Origin: Lamellibrachia columna | Lineage: Eukaryota > Annelida > Polychaeta > Sabellida > Siboglinidae | Length of the DNA: 64,000 bases | Assembly (NCBI GenBank): GCA_963662155.1 | Contig: OY759270.1 | Coordinates: forward strand, 11,421,426-11,485,425 | Direction: 5' to 3' | Shown: in pieces, positions 25,338 through 36,812 of the stretch | Position numbering within the stretch: the stretch's first letter is position 1 | How the letters are laid out: every line of letters begins with the position of its first letter | Position numbers and translations under genes: made by a program | The notes under the pieces: model-generated | The model's database searches: none | Seen by the model: only the letters and a program-made list of their open reading frames with translations | Told to the model about the DNA's origin: nothing

Positions 25338-27733
25338 TTAAGGCAGCGCGTGTTTTACATGGCACATTGTCAGGCAATCTCTGGTGAATGCAAAGCAAGG
25401 ATTCGGAATGATGTAGTGGTCCGACGAATCTCGCAGTTCCCAATTGCTCTCGATGCACTCCATGTGGTCTAACTCACACAGGCGTTTGCAAGCGATGAAT
25501 GCCGGACTCATGGTGGTGGTCATAGTTGACACCGTTGCAGTGAATAGCAGCAGCAGGGCCGCAACGGTACACTGAAATTATGTCACAAATACATAACCAT
25601 TAGGTGTATAGAATGGTATGTTTCCAAATGGATTATTATAAGAATAATTTCACAATAGTTTAATAGATGATAACTTTGTGCTGACATTTGAAAACATCCC
25701 ATTGCATATGTTTTAATAATAATGTTGGTTTTGCTGTGGTGTCCTTTTGTTCAAGCCAAACTGTTATCAACCCAGGGGTGAGATTTAGCAAGTCATGAAA
25801 GGTAGCCAGTCGGGCTACCAACCTTGCAAAGTGAAGTAACCCGATAGCTTCTTAGGTAGCCCACTTGCTAATCAATACTTTGATAATAGAAAGTAAATAC
25901 TTTGAAGTTAGAATGTACGAACGACATCAACAACAGATAAACACATCAAAAACAGAGTTTTGAAACATTTATTTTCAAGGCAGGATCAATACAATGTAAT
26001 ACATAATTAATACTGAATAAAATACAGTATACAATTGTACACATGTGACAGATTGTTTTGCTTTCATAACATGGTGCACCAACACTACGCGAAAAGTCTC
26101 CAAGTGTCACAGGACATCTGGTCCTGTGAACTGAACAGTTTATATATATATATATATATCTACGGCGGTGCCAGCCTAGAGAAACTAACTATGTTCCCGA
26201 TTAATTCACCAGAAACGCTCCATGCACCATGTGGACATATAAGTGGCACCAAGACTATTAACATGACCGGTTATTATTTCAGTGTAGAATAACCATTCAG
26301 TTACATGTTGAGCATCGATGTGGTTGATTAAAAATACAATGAATGCTCCCTATTGATATCGCTTCGGCTACTGTTTGGCAACATTTCTTGCAATGTCAAA
26401 ACTGTCAAACATGGTTAACATAAATGCGATATAGCCAGGACAACACTTCTGAGATGTTTATTAACATTCCGTTTATTTTTGTTATTGCAACTCCGTAAAT
26501 ATTTCAAGTTGCCATTTGGCCACTGTAGTCAAAAATTTAAGTTGCCCGAAGCCATTTTTGGGTGCTATTGGCGACCAGGCAACCGCTAATTCTCACCCCT
26601 TGTTAGCCTCATCTACATTACATGCTGGTTTGTTTTGTTTTGTGTAAGAGCCATCATCATATTGGGAACAAATCATCAGGTACAAATTGCCCTGGGTATG
26701 AATTATATATTAATAATTCAATATCAATTATTGTGATAAAATTTGTGAGAATTGCTTTCACTATGATTATATACACTTGAATACGTTACAGTTAAAATTA
26801 ATTTAGAACCTCTCAAATCTTCAGTTAATAAAAAATATCCAACTACTAGGCTGTAACAATACACCAAACTATCGATGCATTGCAACAGAGTGCACTACTA
26901 TCGATAGTAAATTGAACTGTCGATAGTTATCATCGATAGTACACTGAACTATTGATAGTAACGATAGTTGGCAACAACAAATATCAACAGGGATACTTGT
27001 GTCGCTGTAGTAATAGATGTTATTTCAACTATATTGGATAATTTTATTTATTTATTTTCCGACCTGACATCAACAATCATCGATTAGAGAAAGCTCAATA
27101 GTTATGAAGCTATCACAATAGTATTGCAATAATTATAACTGCTCATAACTATTGACATTCTGTGACATCACCTCTGTGTTCACCCCAGTGTTCACCCCAG
27201 TGTTCACCCCAGTGTTCACCTCAGTGTTCACCCCAGTGTTCACCTCAGTGTTAAACCAGTGTTCACCCCAGTGTTCACCTCTGTGTTGACCCCAGTGTTC
27301 ACCTCAGTGTTGACCCCAGTGTTCACCTCAGTGTTCACCTCAGTGTTCACCTCAGTGTTCACCCCAGTGTTCACCCCAGTGTTCACCTCAGTGTTCACCC
27401 CAGTGTTGACTGTCAATAACATCATCTGATTTATTGAAGAATCACATATTACTGACATATTTAGTCTTCAACACAGGTAGCTGGATATATTTATATTCGT
27501 GGTATTGGTTTTTATATTAGCAAATCACACATCAATACAATAAGCAACATATTGCCAAATCACATATATGTCATTACAATAAATAATACATTGGCAAATC
27601 ACATGTCAATGCAATAAACAACTTATACGTATGCGTGTGCATGCGTGCCTGTGTGTTAATAAAATGAACACATTGTTGATAATGCAAAGTTTCTGCGGTA
27701 GCATACTAAGTTACGTACCCCAGTGGTGTTCAT
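25338..27733 (-). CDS. P8: small secreted six-cysteine peptide
   Basis: Exon A is 27733-27719 (Met-Asn-Thr-Thr-Gly), donor GTACGT. Exon B is 25571-25338 after CAG at 25574-25572, in phase 0; the precursor has 82 residues, the longest here. The signal core is CTVAALLLLFTATVST, followed by a short Met/Thr spacer. Cysteines: C-KRL-C-ELDHME-C, a 19-residue loop with W and a DHYIIPNP end, C-FAFTRD-C-LTM-C, then an HVKHALP tail like those of P9 and P11. The internal Met at 25532 is inside the signal peptide, so the unspliced reading misses the start. The intron (2.1 kb) holds a complete hAT-like element, a TATCG-rich element and a 12-bp minisatellite. Confidence 0.85.
25773..26602 (+). mobile_element. 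hAT-like non-autonomous DNA transposon
   Basis: Ends caggggtgagatttagc (25773) and gctaattctcacccct-tg (to 26602) are inverted, 15 of 16 matching before they diverge. The caggggtg start is hAT-like. I could not find a matching 8-bp target duplication, so the exact boundary or the superfamily may be wrong. There is no transposase frame. A truncated sibling lies at 5053-5583. Confidence 0.65.
26852..27150. repeat. TATCGATAG-rich element, copy 3
   Basis: Many copies of actatcgatag-type palindromes in sequence (aaactatcgatgcattg, tactatcgatagtaaatt, aactgtcgatagtta, atcgatagtacactg). The second half aligns with 12085-12390 and 20300-20600. Confidence 0.6.
27165..27412. repeat. 12-bp minisatellite (ttcacc[c/t]cagtg)n
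   Basis: About 20 copies alternating between ccccagtgttca and cctcagtgttca, with two ttgacc variants. In-frame translation (NTGV/NTEV repeats) follows from the 12-bp period and is not a gene. Confidence 0.95.
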
Positions 27734-28095
27734 ATTTGGAAGTAATCTGTCGCTAAGCTGGTTTCTCTCAAGTGAACTATGTGCATGTGATAGCTTGAGT
27801 ACGATACGTGCACACTAACAGTGGAATGAAGGAGAGGTATATTGTCACGATCAGTGCTCTAGTGGCCTGTCCATCTTGTAAGGAAGAGCAATTCAGAAAC
27901 CTCCCAAAGTGCTTCTGTGTAAGTCACAAACACTTGTCGTTGATAAATAATGATAAGTGCGTTTACTTTAGTCGTTGCGCCTCGTGCTAGTCCCTTCCTT
28001 GTGATGCTTCTATAAACCACAGGTGTGTGTGTGTCAGTGAATGCTTCAAATAAGTTGTAATAAGTATGTTTACATAACTTTATTGAAGGCACAAA
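27734..28095 (-). promoter_or_regulatory. Conserved upstream region of P8 (shared with P9, P11 and P12)
   Basis: About 350 bp upstream of the first exon align with 34210-34570, 43304-43660 and 49897-50260. Shared texts include gtgcacactaacagtggaatga, a cacttg-ttgataaataat block and tgcttcaaataagt. Conservation of this block in four copies fits a common promoter, although duplication age alone could explain it. No clear TATA box is seen. Confidence 0.4.
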
Positions 28096-28269
28096 AGGTG
28101 TCTGTTTCCAGCAGGCCTGGCCTCAAGGTTTTGAAAAGGAGGGTTTGAGCGTATACAATCAGCTGGGGATTTCTGGGATGATTTTTGAAAAATTTTACAG
28201 TTAAGCAAAATTCTGTCAAAAACGGGGTTTCATTTGAACTCCCTTAATGCCACTGAGGACGGGCATGTC

Positions 28270-29012
28270 CAGTGAACTGTGTCTGACTCACAAATACCCC
28301 TGTCTGACTCACAAACACCCATGTCTGACTCACAAATACCCCTGTCTGACTCACAAACACCCATGTCTGACCCACAAACACCCATGTCTGACTCACAAAC
28401 ACCCATGTCTGACCCACAAACACCAATGTCTGATCCACAAACACCCATGTCTGACTCACAAGCACCCATGTCTGACTCACAAGCACCCATGCCTGACTTA
28501 CAAACACCCTTGTCTGACTCACAAACACCCCTGTCTGACTCACAAGCACCCATGTCTGACCCACAAATACCCATGTCTGACCCACAAACACCCATGTCTG
28601 ACTCACAAGCACCCATGTCTGATTCACAAACACCCATGTCTGACTCACAAGCACCCATGTCTGACTCACAAATACCCATGTCTGACTCACAAGCACCCAT
28701 GTCTGACTCACAAACACCCTTGTCTGACTCACAAACACCCCTGCCTGACTCACAAGCACCCATGTCTGACCCACAAACACCCATGTCTGACCCACAAACA
28801 CCCATGTCTGACTCACAAGCACCCATGTCTGATTCACAAGCACCCATGTCTGACTCACAAACACGCTTGTCTGACTCACAAACACCCATGTCTGACTCAC
28901 AAACACCCATGTCTGACTCACAAACACCCTTGTCTGACTCACAAACACCCCTGTCTGACTCACAAGCACCCATGTCTGACCCACAAACACCTGTTTCTGA
29001 GTCACAAACACA
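28270..29012. repeat. 21-bp minisatellite, long array
   Basis: About 35 copies of a 21-bp unit containing gtctgactcacaaacaccc, with c/t and a/g variants. Because 21 is a multiple of 3 and the unit lacks stops, four overlapping frames of 246-269 codons stay open on both strands (SDSQTPM, THKHPCL, ESDMGVC, SQTWVFV). That is an effect of the repeat. Shorter relatives lie at 34766-34935 and 43851-43935. Confidence 0.95.
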
Positions 29013-29109
29013 TGTTTGATGTCTCCCTAGTGAATGTGGTTTGCTCTATAAGTTAGATGGTAGCGGACTACGCAACATGCACAAACCTCATCTGAATTTC
29101 AACTGAGCA

Positions 29110-29475
29110 CTTTCTTTCTTCATATCATTGTAGATACCCTGAGCATCGACGAATTAGCTCCACATGAGTAGTTAAATCAAGTTTATGTTTATTTGAGTTT
29201 TCCTTATCTAGAGTTAGTGAGTCCACAGTAGATTTTTTCAATTTCCCTTTGTGGTGTGTTTTACGTCCCCTGAAATAGACACCAGGAAGAAGGGACCAAC
29301 GGCTTTTAGTGTCTCTTCCGAATATCACAGACAAACTGGGGTGAAGAAATTGCCCATGTTTCGAAACGACAGTACCAGTAGGTGGTTTAGAACTGCGATC
29401 CACATGACTCAAAGTCCGACACTCTACCACACAACCACGTGCTCCAATTGCATTTACAGGCACATGAAACATGTT
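29110..29475 (-). mobile_element. tRNA-derived SINE, copy 1
   Basis: On the minus strand the head near 29450-29385 reads like a tRNA (ggagcacgtggttgtgtggtagagt..., then a box-B-like segment). A conserved body follows with a gacgtaaaacacacca motif. The sibling at 35600-35945 has a better box B (GTTCAAAAC). Both sit at the same place in the amplified unit. Confidence 0.6.
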
Positions 29476-29479
29476 ATAA

Positions 29480-29740
29480 ATAACACATATTTCATGTATT
29501 TGTGGTTACAAATCAAGGTTACGAATCAAGGTAGGATATATGACATTGACTGAACCCTAGTATTTAGATCAGTTGCAACTGATAAGTGACTGAATAAACT
29601 ATCCAGTCTAATTGATACATAACTGAATAAACTACCTGTCTAACTGATTTTCTAGCACTAAATGTCATTGGTTAATATAGTCACATGGTGACGTTCAAAT
29701 CTTTGTTTATTCTTGCGGATGTACCAGGGATGGTGCTGCA
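29480..29740. other. Unit junction with short ctgaataaactac repeats
   Basis: Contains the recurrent 'gactgaataaactacc-gtctaactgat' texts that precede every 20-bp array (also 36050-36220, 37385-37500 and 48340-48440). Two to five copies of about 37 bp are present per unit. Confidence 0.7.
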
Positions 29741-30153
29741 ACATTGCCATTTGTGGTACAACATCCCGATTTGTTGTACAACATCGCCATTTGTGGTACA
29801 ACATCGCACTTGTGGTGGAACATCGCCATTTGTGATACAGCATCGCCATTTGTGGAACAACATCGCCATTTGTGGTACAACATCGCCATTTGTGGAACAA
29901 CATCGCCATTTGTGGTATAACATCGCCATTTGTGGTACAACATCGCCATTTGTGGTACAACATCACCATTTGTGGTACAACATCGCCATGTGGTACAACA
30001 TCGCCAGTTGTGGTAAAACATCACCATTTGTGGAAAACATCACCATTTGTGGTGAACATCACCATTTGTGATACAACATCACCATTTGTGGTACAACATC
30101 ACCATTTGTGATACATCACCATTTGGGTAAACATCACCATGTGTGGTACATTT
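29741..30153. repeat. 20-bp minisatellite, unit 2 (3' of P9)
   Basis: About 20 copies of catcgccatttgtggtacaa with several shortened copies near the right end, then the common ttcacaaggatgctgtcc boundary. The gene stop lies about 390 bp further on. Confidence 0.95.
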
Positions 30154-30539
30154 GTTCACAAGGATGCTGTCCGTTCTGTAGAGTTCTGCTCCAATTTGTA
30201 AGCCAGTTAATTTCTACAGTAGGGAACACAAGTGATTCTCGTTTCGAGGCGATAGTTAACGAGATAATGCACTTCTAGCCCCCCAAGTTGCGCACACCAT
30301 GATACTTTAAATGTACCTATGTCAGTATAAATTAAACCATTAGTATTAGTAATATCACATTTAAATGCTACTTTTAATATATAATAGAAGTAAATGTGTT
30401 ATTGTTTGTTCTCTCTTAATTCCAAATGTGTTTATGTGTGAAATGCGTTAGCTGGCAGCATGTCGTTGGGGACCGAAAGTGACCATTTATGGGCAAATTT
30501 GCATGAAACCAACATAGCGGCTGACGAGACTTGTGTCCC

Positions 30540-32366
30540 CTATTGTGTGTTAGTTGAAGGCAGTGCGAAATGTCTATAGCACCACCCCATACACTCTCTT
30601 GACAACACAGAGCAGGGATGAGGCATGGTTGTGAATTCGTTTCCGTGAATGCACAGCAGGTGTTTCCTTTGGCAGTGTATTTTGCAGATGTCAGATTTTG
30701 AAGTCTGGGTGGACGTAGTTGACACCATTATGATGAATAGCAGCAGAACGGCCGCAGCAGCATACTGAAATTATGTCACCAGAATACAGGTGTGCAGAAT
30801 ATGCAGATAGTTCAAGTCGTGATGGTTCAAAATCAAATTTTATTGATGAATCACATATTACTGACATATTTAGTCTCCAACATTGCATGTGTCTTGGTAT
30901 ATGTGGTCATAATTTTATATTTTATCACATCAAATCTATCAATACAATAAACAACATGCGTGTATATTTATGTATTTGTTAATAAAATATGATTTATCAA
31001 TAACCACAGTACAGTCGAGCCTCGATATAACGCTGTTGTCGGGGTCCACGATTTCGGACCGCATTGTAAGCAAGATGCGTTTAGGTGTTCCCATATCTGC
31101 CACCAGGGACTACTAAACAATGGCGATCTCTGTCCCCAGTACCAAGAACGCTGTCGAAGCCACTGCCACCGTGCGCTGGCCATGCAGTTTATACACGGTT
31201 AATATAGGTAATGTGTATTATTTTTAAATATGACACTGTTGAATTTTTAACTGAACAGATTCATCGACTAATGCGATTCGAAAGTAATAATCTGGATCTA
31301 AGAAAGCAACCACGTATATAAGTTGACATATGCAGTGTGAAAGCTGATTAAACATTGAAAACAATTATATTTTGCATTAGTAATTACTTCACTTCGTCTT
31401 TCAACCGATCTCGAAGAATAAATTCATGACGCACATCTCCCATACCACTGATTCACCGTATCATATGCAGATGATGAATTCGTATTTTTGTGCACCCATT
31501 TGTATTTGGTTTGGCACCGCGAAAACTTAGATTTATGATACAACGTAAGTATGGACCACTCTTACTTATTATATACATCAATGACATAGCACTCCAGTTA
31601 CCTTTTTAAATTCATAACTTATGCTGACGACACCGCCCTAACTAGTACACTAAAGATTTTTAAAGGTTCAGAAGGCCAAACCCAAAATTAAAATATTAAT
31701 AAAGAACTTACAAAGATTAGTAATTTGTTGAAAGCTAATAAACTTTCACTGAATGCCCAAAAAACTAAGTTCATGATTTTTCATATGCCTCAAAAGAAAG
31801 TAGAATACCCTCTGGAACAAACAGATGGAACAAACATTGAATGTGTGAATGATTTTGATTTATTGGGCATCAAAATAAATAACCATTTAAACTGGCAGAG
31901 TCATACAAACAAAATAGCTAACAAAATCACTCAAACAATTGGAATTTTCAAAATAAACTTAAACACTATTTAGTGCTTAGTATATTATTTATTATGTACA
32001 ATTCCCTTATCCTCCCTCATATTAATTAAGGTATACTGTTATGGGGTGATCAGGCAAATTGAATCTTCAAACTACATAAAAAAGCAATACAAATAATATC
32101 CTTAAGTAAATATAATGCCTTTTCTATTTATAAGAAACTTCAGTTACTGAAGTTGGATGACATTTATATACTCCAACAACTAAAACTTTACTACAAATTA
32201 GTTAATAATCAATTATCCAAATATTTCAATGATATTCCCTACACACACAACTATGAAATTCATCGACACTACACATGTCAAAGACATAATCTGTTCATAA
32301 TTGTTATATTTGTAATTCTTAAAGCAATGATTACATTTTGTATGTAATGCATCATGTACACTGCAT

Positions 32367-32410
<44 letters not shown>

Positions 32411-34209
32411 TGCGTGCGTGCGTGCGTGGGTGGGTGGGTGGTTGGGTGGGTGGGTGAGTGTGTGTGTGTGTGTGTGTTTGCGTGCAATGCAGTGTACATT
32501 ACATACAAAATGTAATTATTGCTTTAAGAATTACAAATATAACAATTATGTGTAAAGTAGCAGAATTAATAATTTACAATGAAGTAGTTTTTTATGTAAG
32601 TGGAGAAATCTGTGTGTGGAAGTTTTATTTATGATAATGTTTGGTGTATTGTTAACTGTCTCTACTATGTTGTCTAATGTATTTTTTTTACATATTCATT
32701 TTTGATTCTGGAAATGAACAGATTATTTCTTTGACACATGTAGTGTCGATAAATTTCATAGTTGTGTGTGTAGGGAATATCATTGAGCCACCCCATCAAT
32801 GTAAACAATATATATATATAATATATATGTACATCAATGTGTACATGAGTACTTACAAATTTTTTTCTCACAATTTTGTACATGACTAATGGGCATATTT
32901 ACAATTACGATGTTAGAAATATATATATATATATATATATGTTATGTGTGCATGTACGTTGAATTGTCATTGAAGCTGCTTCGTCAAATGGTTCAGCCCA
33001 TTGCGAATCCGGTTCACTTATGTCCAGATGTGTAGTGTGTGACTAGTTTAAGTAATGTGCACAGTCTGTTTAATAAAAATGCCTATTTTTGTTCTAATCA
33101 TAAAAAGAATTGAATTTAGTCGTTAGCTCTGGTAAGGATCAAAATAGTTGATATCCAAAATGGTAAATACTGTGTGGGTCAATCCTGATCATGGGCGTGA
33201 CCTCCATCCTCTCACCGATCACATGACAAAGTTAGGAAATTTCACCAAGGAAGAAAATTTTGATTTTCAGTACTTCGAATTTCACTTCAGTTAATGCTTG
33301 AACAAGCATTAACTGATTTAATAATTTGTCTGATGATTTCACATAAACTACATACAAAAGTTGTACAAACGAGCTAGAATGTTGCAGTGGGTACTGGGTA
33401 AGTTTGGTTTTTTCGCTAAATTTATTTGAAATGATACTAGCAAAAAATAAAAATGATGAATCACCTTTAACCATGAACAAAAGTAATTTACTAATCAGAT
33501 CATATTAAGTTAATTTTGTTGTTGTTTACATTGATGGGGTGGCTCCCATGCTAGCAATAATATATGTCTTAATGGGAATCTCCCGATCTTATTGTTTCAA
33601 TGTATCAGTGTTATGTCTAAACAGGTCAAATAAACTAATTCTGAGTTCTGAGTAGGTCATTTCACCGTTTTATCGTTTTATCCTGGTGTTGGCTACTAAA
33701 CTGCATTTCAGACTATTTGACTGGTTTTTACACAAGGCATATTTGTGAATCTCGATTGCAATTTACAAATCGCTGAGGCCAGGGTGAAGCCAGCAGCAGT
33801 AATAGGATTGATGTTAACACAGCCACAGACTGAACATTGAGACAACACCTCGCCACTCCTTCATTGTTCAAATTGAGAACTGTCAAAGCAAGATAAGTAG
33901 GTTTGACAAACATGGGGAGTATATCATGCAAAACAAGCGCTAGTTAGGAAATAGATTGGTGCGATGATTGTAGCGTTGGCACACAAAAGCAGGTGAAACA
34001 CCCTCAGAAAGACAGCTATTCCCATTTCCCACCTGGCAGCAGAAAATCGGGGTCCACGACCAACTGGGTTCAGGATACAATCCACTCAGTAACGGGCGCG
34101 TAATACCAAGGCTCAACTGTACGCTATTGACATATTTAGCACATTATTGATAATGCAAACCTTATGTTCTGCAATAATATATCTGGTTACATACCCCAGT
34201 GGTCTTCAT
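30540..34209 (-). CDS. P9: small secreted six-cysteine peptide
   Basis: Exon A is 34209-34195 (Met-Lys-Thr-Thr-Gly), donor GTATGT. Exon B is 30764-30540 after an aatttcag acceptor (CAG 30767-30765), in phase 0; the precursor has 79 residues. The signal core is YAAAAVLLLFIIMVSTT. Cysteines: C-KIH-C-QRKHLL-C, a 12-residue loop ending TTMPHP, C-SVLSRE-C-MGW-C, and a basic and His-rich C-terminus extended by STNTQ. The mature part is rich in Lys, Arg and His. The intron (3.43 kb) is almost entirely a pogo-like element with a nested LINE. An ATTAAA-type signal lies about 160 bp after the stop (plus-strand tttaat at 30373), at a position conserved in P10-P12. Confidence 0.85.
31560..32380 (+). mobile_element. 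LINE RT fragment (nested in the pogo-like element)
   Basis: Frameshifted translation gives an RT piece: TYADDT, then LLKANKLSLNAQKTKFMIFHMPQKK, then DLLGIKINNHLNWQSHTNKIA, then DDIYILQQLKLYYKLVNNQL. The same piece is in the sister transposon at 39080-40060, so the LINE was present before the transposon copies were duplicated. Confidence 0.8.
32370..32470. repeat. (TA)n, (TGCG)n, (GGGT)n and (GT)n compound microsatellite
   Basis: Consecutive simple repeats separating the forward LINE 3' end from its inverted copy. Confidence 0.9.
32478..32800 (-). mobile_element. Inverted copy of the LINE 3' end
   Basis: Reverse complement of the 3' part of the same LINE (it reads PYTHNYEIYRHYMCQRNNLFISRIK on the minus strand). 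With 31560-32380 it forms an inverted repeat with arms of up to about 320 bp around the microsatellites. At the homologous place in the other transposon, LINE-A lies between the TA run and the rest. Confidence 0.75.
32950..33480 (+). repeat. Dispersed repeat R, copy 1
   Basis: About 500 bp shared with 42070-42600, 51755-52235 and, inverted, 62700-63195. Landmarks are gcccattgcgaatcc, a cctccatcctctc-ccgatcacatgac block and gttaatgctt. No conserved coding frame. The family is unidentified; in the fourth copy it is the core of an inverted-repeat element. Confidence 0.75.
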
Positions 34210-34570
34210 ATTTGGAGTTTGTCTGTCGCTGGGTTAGTTTATCGCTAGTGAACTATGTGCATATGTGTACGCGTAGGTAGACGAGGCGTGCACACTAACA
34301 GTGGAATGAAGAATGAGTATATTGTCACGTGTTAGATCAGTGGTCCAGTGGCCTCGCCATCTCGTAAGGCCTTGTCAAGGAAGGGCAATTCAGATGTCTC
34401 CCACAAAGCTTCAATGTTGGTCACAAACACTTGTTGATAAATAATAAGTGTGTTTACTTTAGTCTGTGTCTCGTGTTAGTTTCTTCCTTGTGGTGCTTCT
34501 GCAAGCCGCAGGTGTGTGTCAGTGGATGCTTCAAATAAGTATGTTTACTTTAACTTTATTGAAGAACACA
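34210..34570 (-). promoter_or_regulatory. Conserved upstream region of P9
   Basis: Aligned with the upstream blocks of P8, P11 and P12; see 27734-28095 for shared motifs. Confidence 0.35.
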
Positions 34571-34765
34571 AACAAGTGAAAGTGTCCGTGTCCAGCAAAC
34601 CTGGCCTGAGGGTTTTGAAAAGGGGGGTTCAAGCGTATGCAATCAACTGGGGATTTCTGGGATGATTTCTGAACATTTTTACAATTAAACAAAATTCTCT
34701 CAAAAAGGGGGGGTTCGTTCAGACCCCCTTAACTCCCCCAGAGGACGGGCAAGTCCCGTGAACTG

Positions 34766-34935
34766 TGTCTGACTCACAAACACCTGTGTTTGAGTCACAA
34801 ACACCTGTGTCTGACTCACAAATACCCATGTCTGAGTCACAAATACCCCTGTCTGACTCACAAATACCCATGTCTGAGTCACAAACACCCATGTCTGACT
34901 CACAAACGTCCACGTCTGTCTCACAAACACCTGTT
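34766..34935. repeat. 21-bp minisatellite, short array
   Basis: About eight copies of the gtctgactcacaaacacc unit, with gag/gac variants. It is the same family and relative position as 28270-29012. Confidence 0.95.
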
Positions 34936-34944
34936 TTGGATAAG

Positions 34945-35043
34945 GAGATTCCAATGAATGCGGTTTGCTCTATGAGCTAAACCAATGAATGTGGTTTGCT
35001 CTATGAGCTAAACCAATGAATGTGGTTTGCTCTATGAGCTAAA
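34945..35043. repeat. Triplicated 34-bp segment beside the hAT insertion
   Basis: ccaatgaatgtggtttgctc...gagctaaa occurs three times head to tail, immediately before the hAT-like element. Unit 1 (29026-29060) has one copy. Confidence 0.9.
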
Positions 35044-35558
35044 CCAATGGTTCCCAACCTTTTTTCCCTGCATACCTTTTTTTTCCCTTCATGTCCTGAA
35101 ACAATCATAGTGTCATAGAATTACAGACGTAAGTTGTAATGCCCTTAAATTGTATTTGTATTTTTAACTGTTTAATTTGATGTATGATATTCATTTTTAG
35201 ACTATTGTAAAGCGCCATGGAGCACTATGTGATTATGGCGCTATTAAATATCGTATTTTATTATTATTATTATCTTAACTGGGAAAACTGTAGGTCTTTC
35301 GAGAATAGCAATGAATCGATTTGGCTCATGACATTTTGTAATAGCGTTGAATGTTTGCTTGAAAGGAATACGTTTTGTGTGAATTTGATTGTATTACAGG
35401 AACACATTTCCTCCTTCGTGGACCACATAAAGTGAAAAAAATTTTGCACCATTGCTGGATGAAGCCTTAGCTTCATCCAACCCTCTATGTACCCCCTGGA
35501 AAACATCTGGCATACACTGTACCCCCAAGGGTATGCGTACCCCAGGTTGAGAATCTCT
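35044..35558 (+). mobile_element. hAT (Charlie-like) non-autonomous element with target duplication
   Basis: The left end ccaatggttcccaacctttt and the right end aggttgagaatctct are decayed inverted ends of the hAT 'cagtggttctcaacctt' type. It is flanked by 8-bp duplications gagctaaa (35036-35043) and gagttaga (35559-35566), which differ at two bases. The paralogous site at 29050-29057 is uninterrupted (ctctataagttagatgg), confirming the insertion. Inside lies another insert with a LINE2-like tail. Confidence 0.85.
35130..35276 (+). mobile_element. LINE2-like 3' tail nested in the hAT element
   Basis: The text ttgtaaagcgccatggagc...atggcgctattaaat followed by (ATT)n is the usual 3' end of LINE2-type or LINE-tailed SINE elements. 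The other hAT copy at 43984 diverges from this point, consistent with a nested insertion. Confidence 0.6.
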
Positions 35559-35599
35559 GAGTTAGATGGTAGCAGACCACGCAATATGCACAAACCTCA

Positions 35600-35945
35600 T
35601 CTGAATTTCAACTGAGCACTTTCTTTCTTCATATCATTGTAGATACCCTGAGCATCGAGGAATTAGCTCCACATGAGTTCATTTAAGTTTATGTTTATTT
35701 AAGTTTTCCTTATCTAGAGTTAGTGAGTCCACAGTAGATTTTTCCATTTTCCTGTGTGGTGTGTTTTACGTCCCCTGAAATAGACACCAGGCAGAACGGA
35801 CTAATGGTTTTCACTGCATCTTCCGAAAGACACAGGCAAAGTGGGGTGACTGAAATTGCCCATGTTTTGAAGGTGGTTTTGAACTCCGGTCCACTTGACT
35901 GATAGTCTGACACTCTACCACACAACCATGTGCTCCAATTGCATT
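35600..35945 (-). mobile_element. tRNA-derived SINE, copy 2
   Basis: Sibling of 29110-29475. On the minus strand a tRNA-like head (ggagcacatggttgtgtggt) carries an exact box-B match, GTTCAAAAC, and the same gacgtaaaacacacca body. Confidence 0.65.
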
Positions 35946-36298
35946 TACAGGCACATGAAACATGTTATAAATAACACGTTTCATGTATTTGTGGTTACGA
36001 ATCAAGGCAGAACATATGACATTGACTGAACCCTAGTATTTAGATCAGTTGCAATTGATACGTGACTGAATAAACTACTGGTCTAACTGATACATGACTA
36101 AATAAACTACCTGATACATGACTGAATAAACTACCTGTCTAATTGATACATGACTGAATAAACTTCCGGTCTAACTGATACAAGACTGAATAAACTACCG
36201 GTCTAACTGATTTTCTAGCGCTAAATGTTATTGGTTAATATAGTCACATGGTAACGTTCAAGTCCTTGTTTATTCTTGCGGATGTACTCAGGATGGTG

Positions 36299-36458
36299 GT
36301 ACAACATCGCCATTTGTGGTACAACATCGCCATTTGTGGTACATCATCAGCATCTATGGTACAACATCGCCATTTGTGGTACAGCATCGGCATCTATGGT
36401 ACAACATCACTATTTGTGATACAACATCGCCATTTATGGTACAACATCACCATTTGTT
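36299..36458. repeat. 20-bp minisatellite, unit 3 (3' of P10)
   Basis: Eight copies of the catcgccatttgtggtacaa unit with the same right boundary as in other units. Confidence 0.95.
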
Positions 36459-36812
36459 CACAAGGATGCTGTCTGTTCTGTAGAGTTCTGCTCCAATTTG
36501 TAGCTTGTAGCCATTTAATTTCTGCAGTAGGGAACACAAGTGATTCTCGTTTCGAGGCGATAGTTGATGAAATAATGCACTTCCAGCCCCCAAGTTATGC
36601 ACATCATAACACATTAAGCATACCTGTCACTATAAAATAAACCATTAGTATTATCACATTTAAATGCTAGTTTTAATAAATAACAGAAGTAAATGTGTTT
36701 TTGTTTTTTCTCTCTTAATTCCAAATGTGTTTATGCGTGTTGTGTCAATGGGCAAATTTGCATAAAACCAACATGGCGGCTTACGAGACTTGTGTCCCTA
36801 TTGTGTGCTAGT

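Larger units (their letters stand above)
31012..34119 (+). mobile_element. Pogo/Tc1-mariner-like DNA transposon in the P9 intron
   Basis: The left end cagtcgagcctcgatata and the right end (reverse complement cagttgagccttggtatt) match over about 20 bp, and both are flanked by TA. The P12 intron lacks it and joins the two flanks directly (caataaccac...tgctgttgacat, near 49800), which gives an empty site. It carries a LINE 3' segment at 31560-32370 and repeat R at 32950-33480. No transposase frame is recognisable. Confidence 0.8.

Noticed and set aside
27240..27458. NTGVNTEV repeat protein
   Set aside because: Product of a 12-bp minisatellite.
28230..29056. Four overlapping frames of about 250 codons with 7-residue repeats
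   Set aside because: A 21-bp stop-free tandem unit keeps all of them open on both strands; no start context, signal or splice evidence.
29380..29450. A functional tRNA gene on the minus strand
   Set aside because: Box A and the stems are degenerate and the segment continues into a SINE body present twice.
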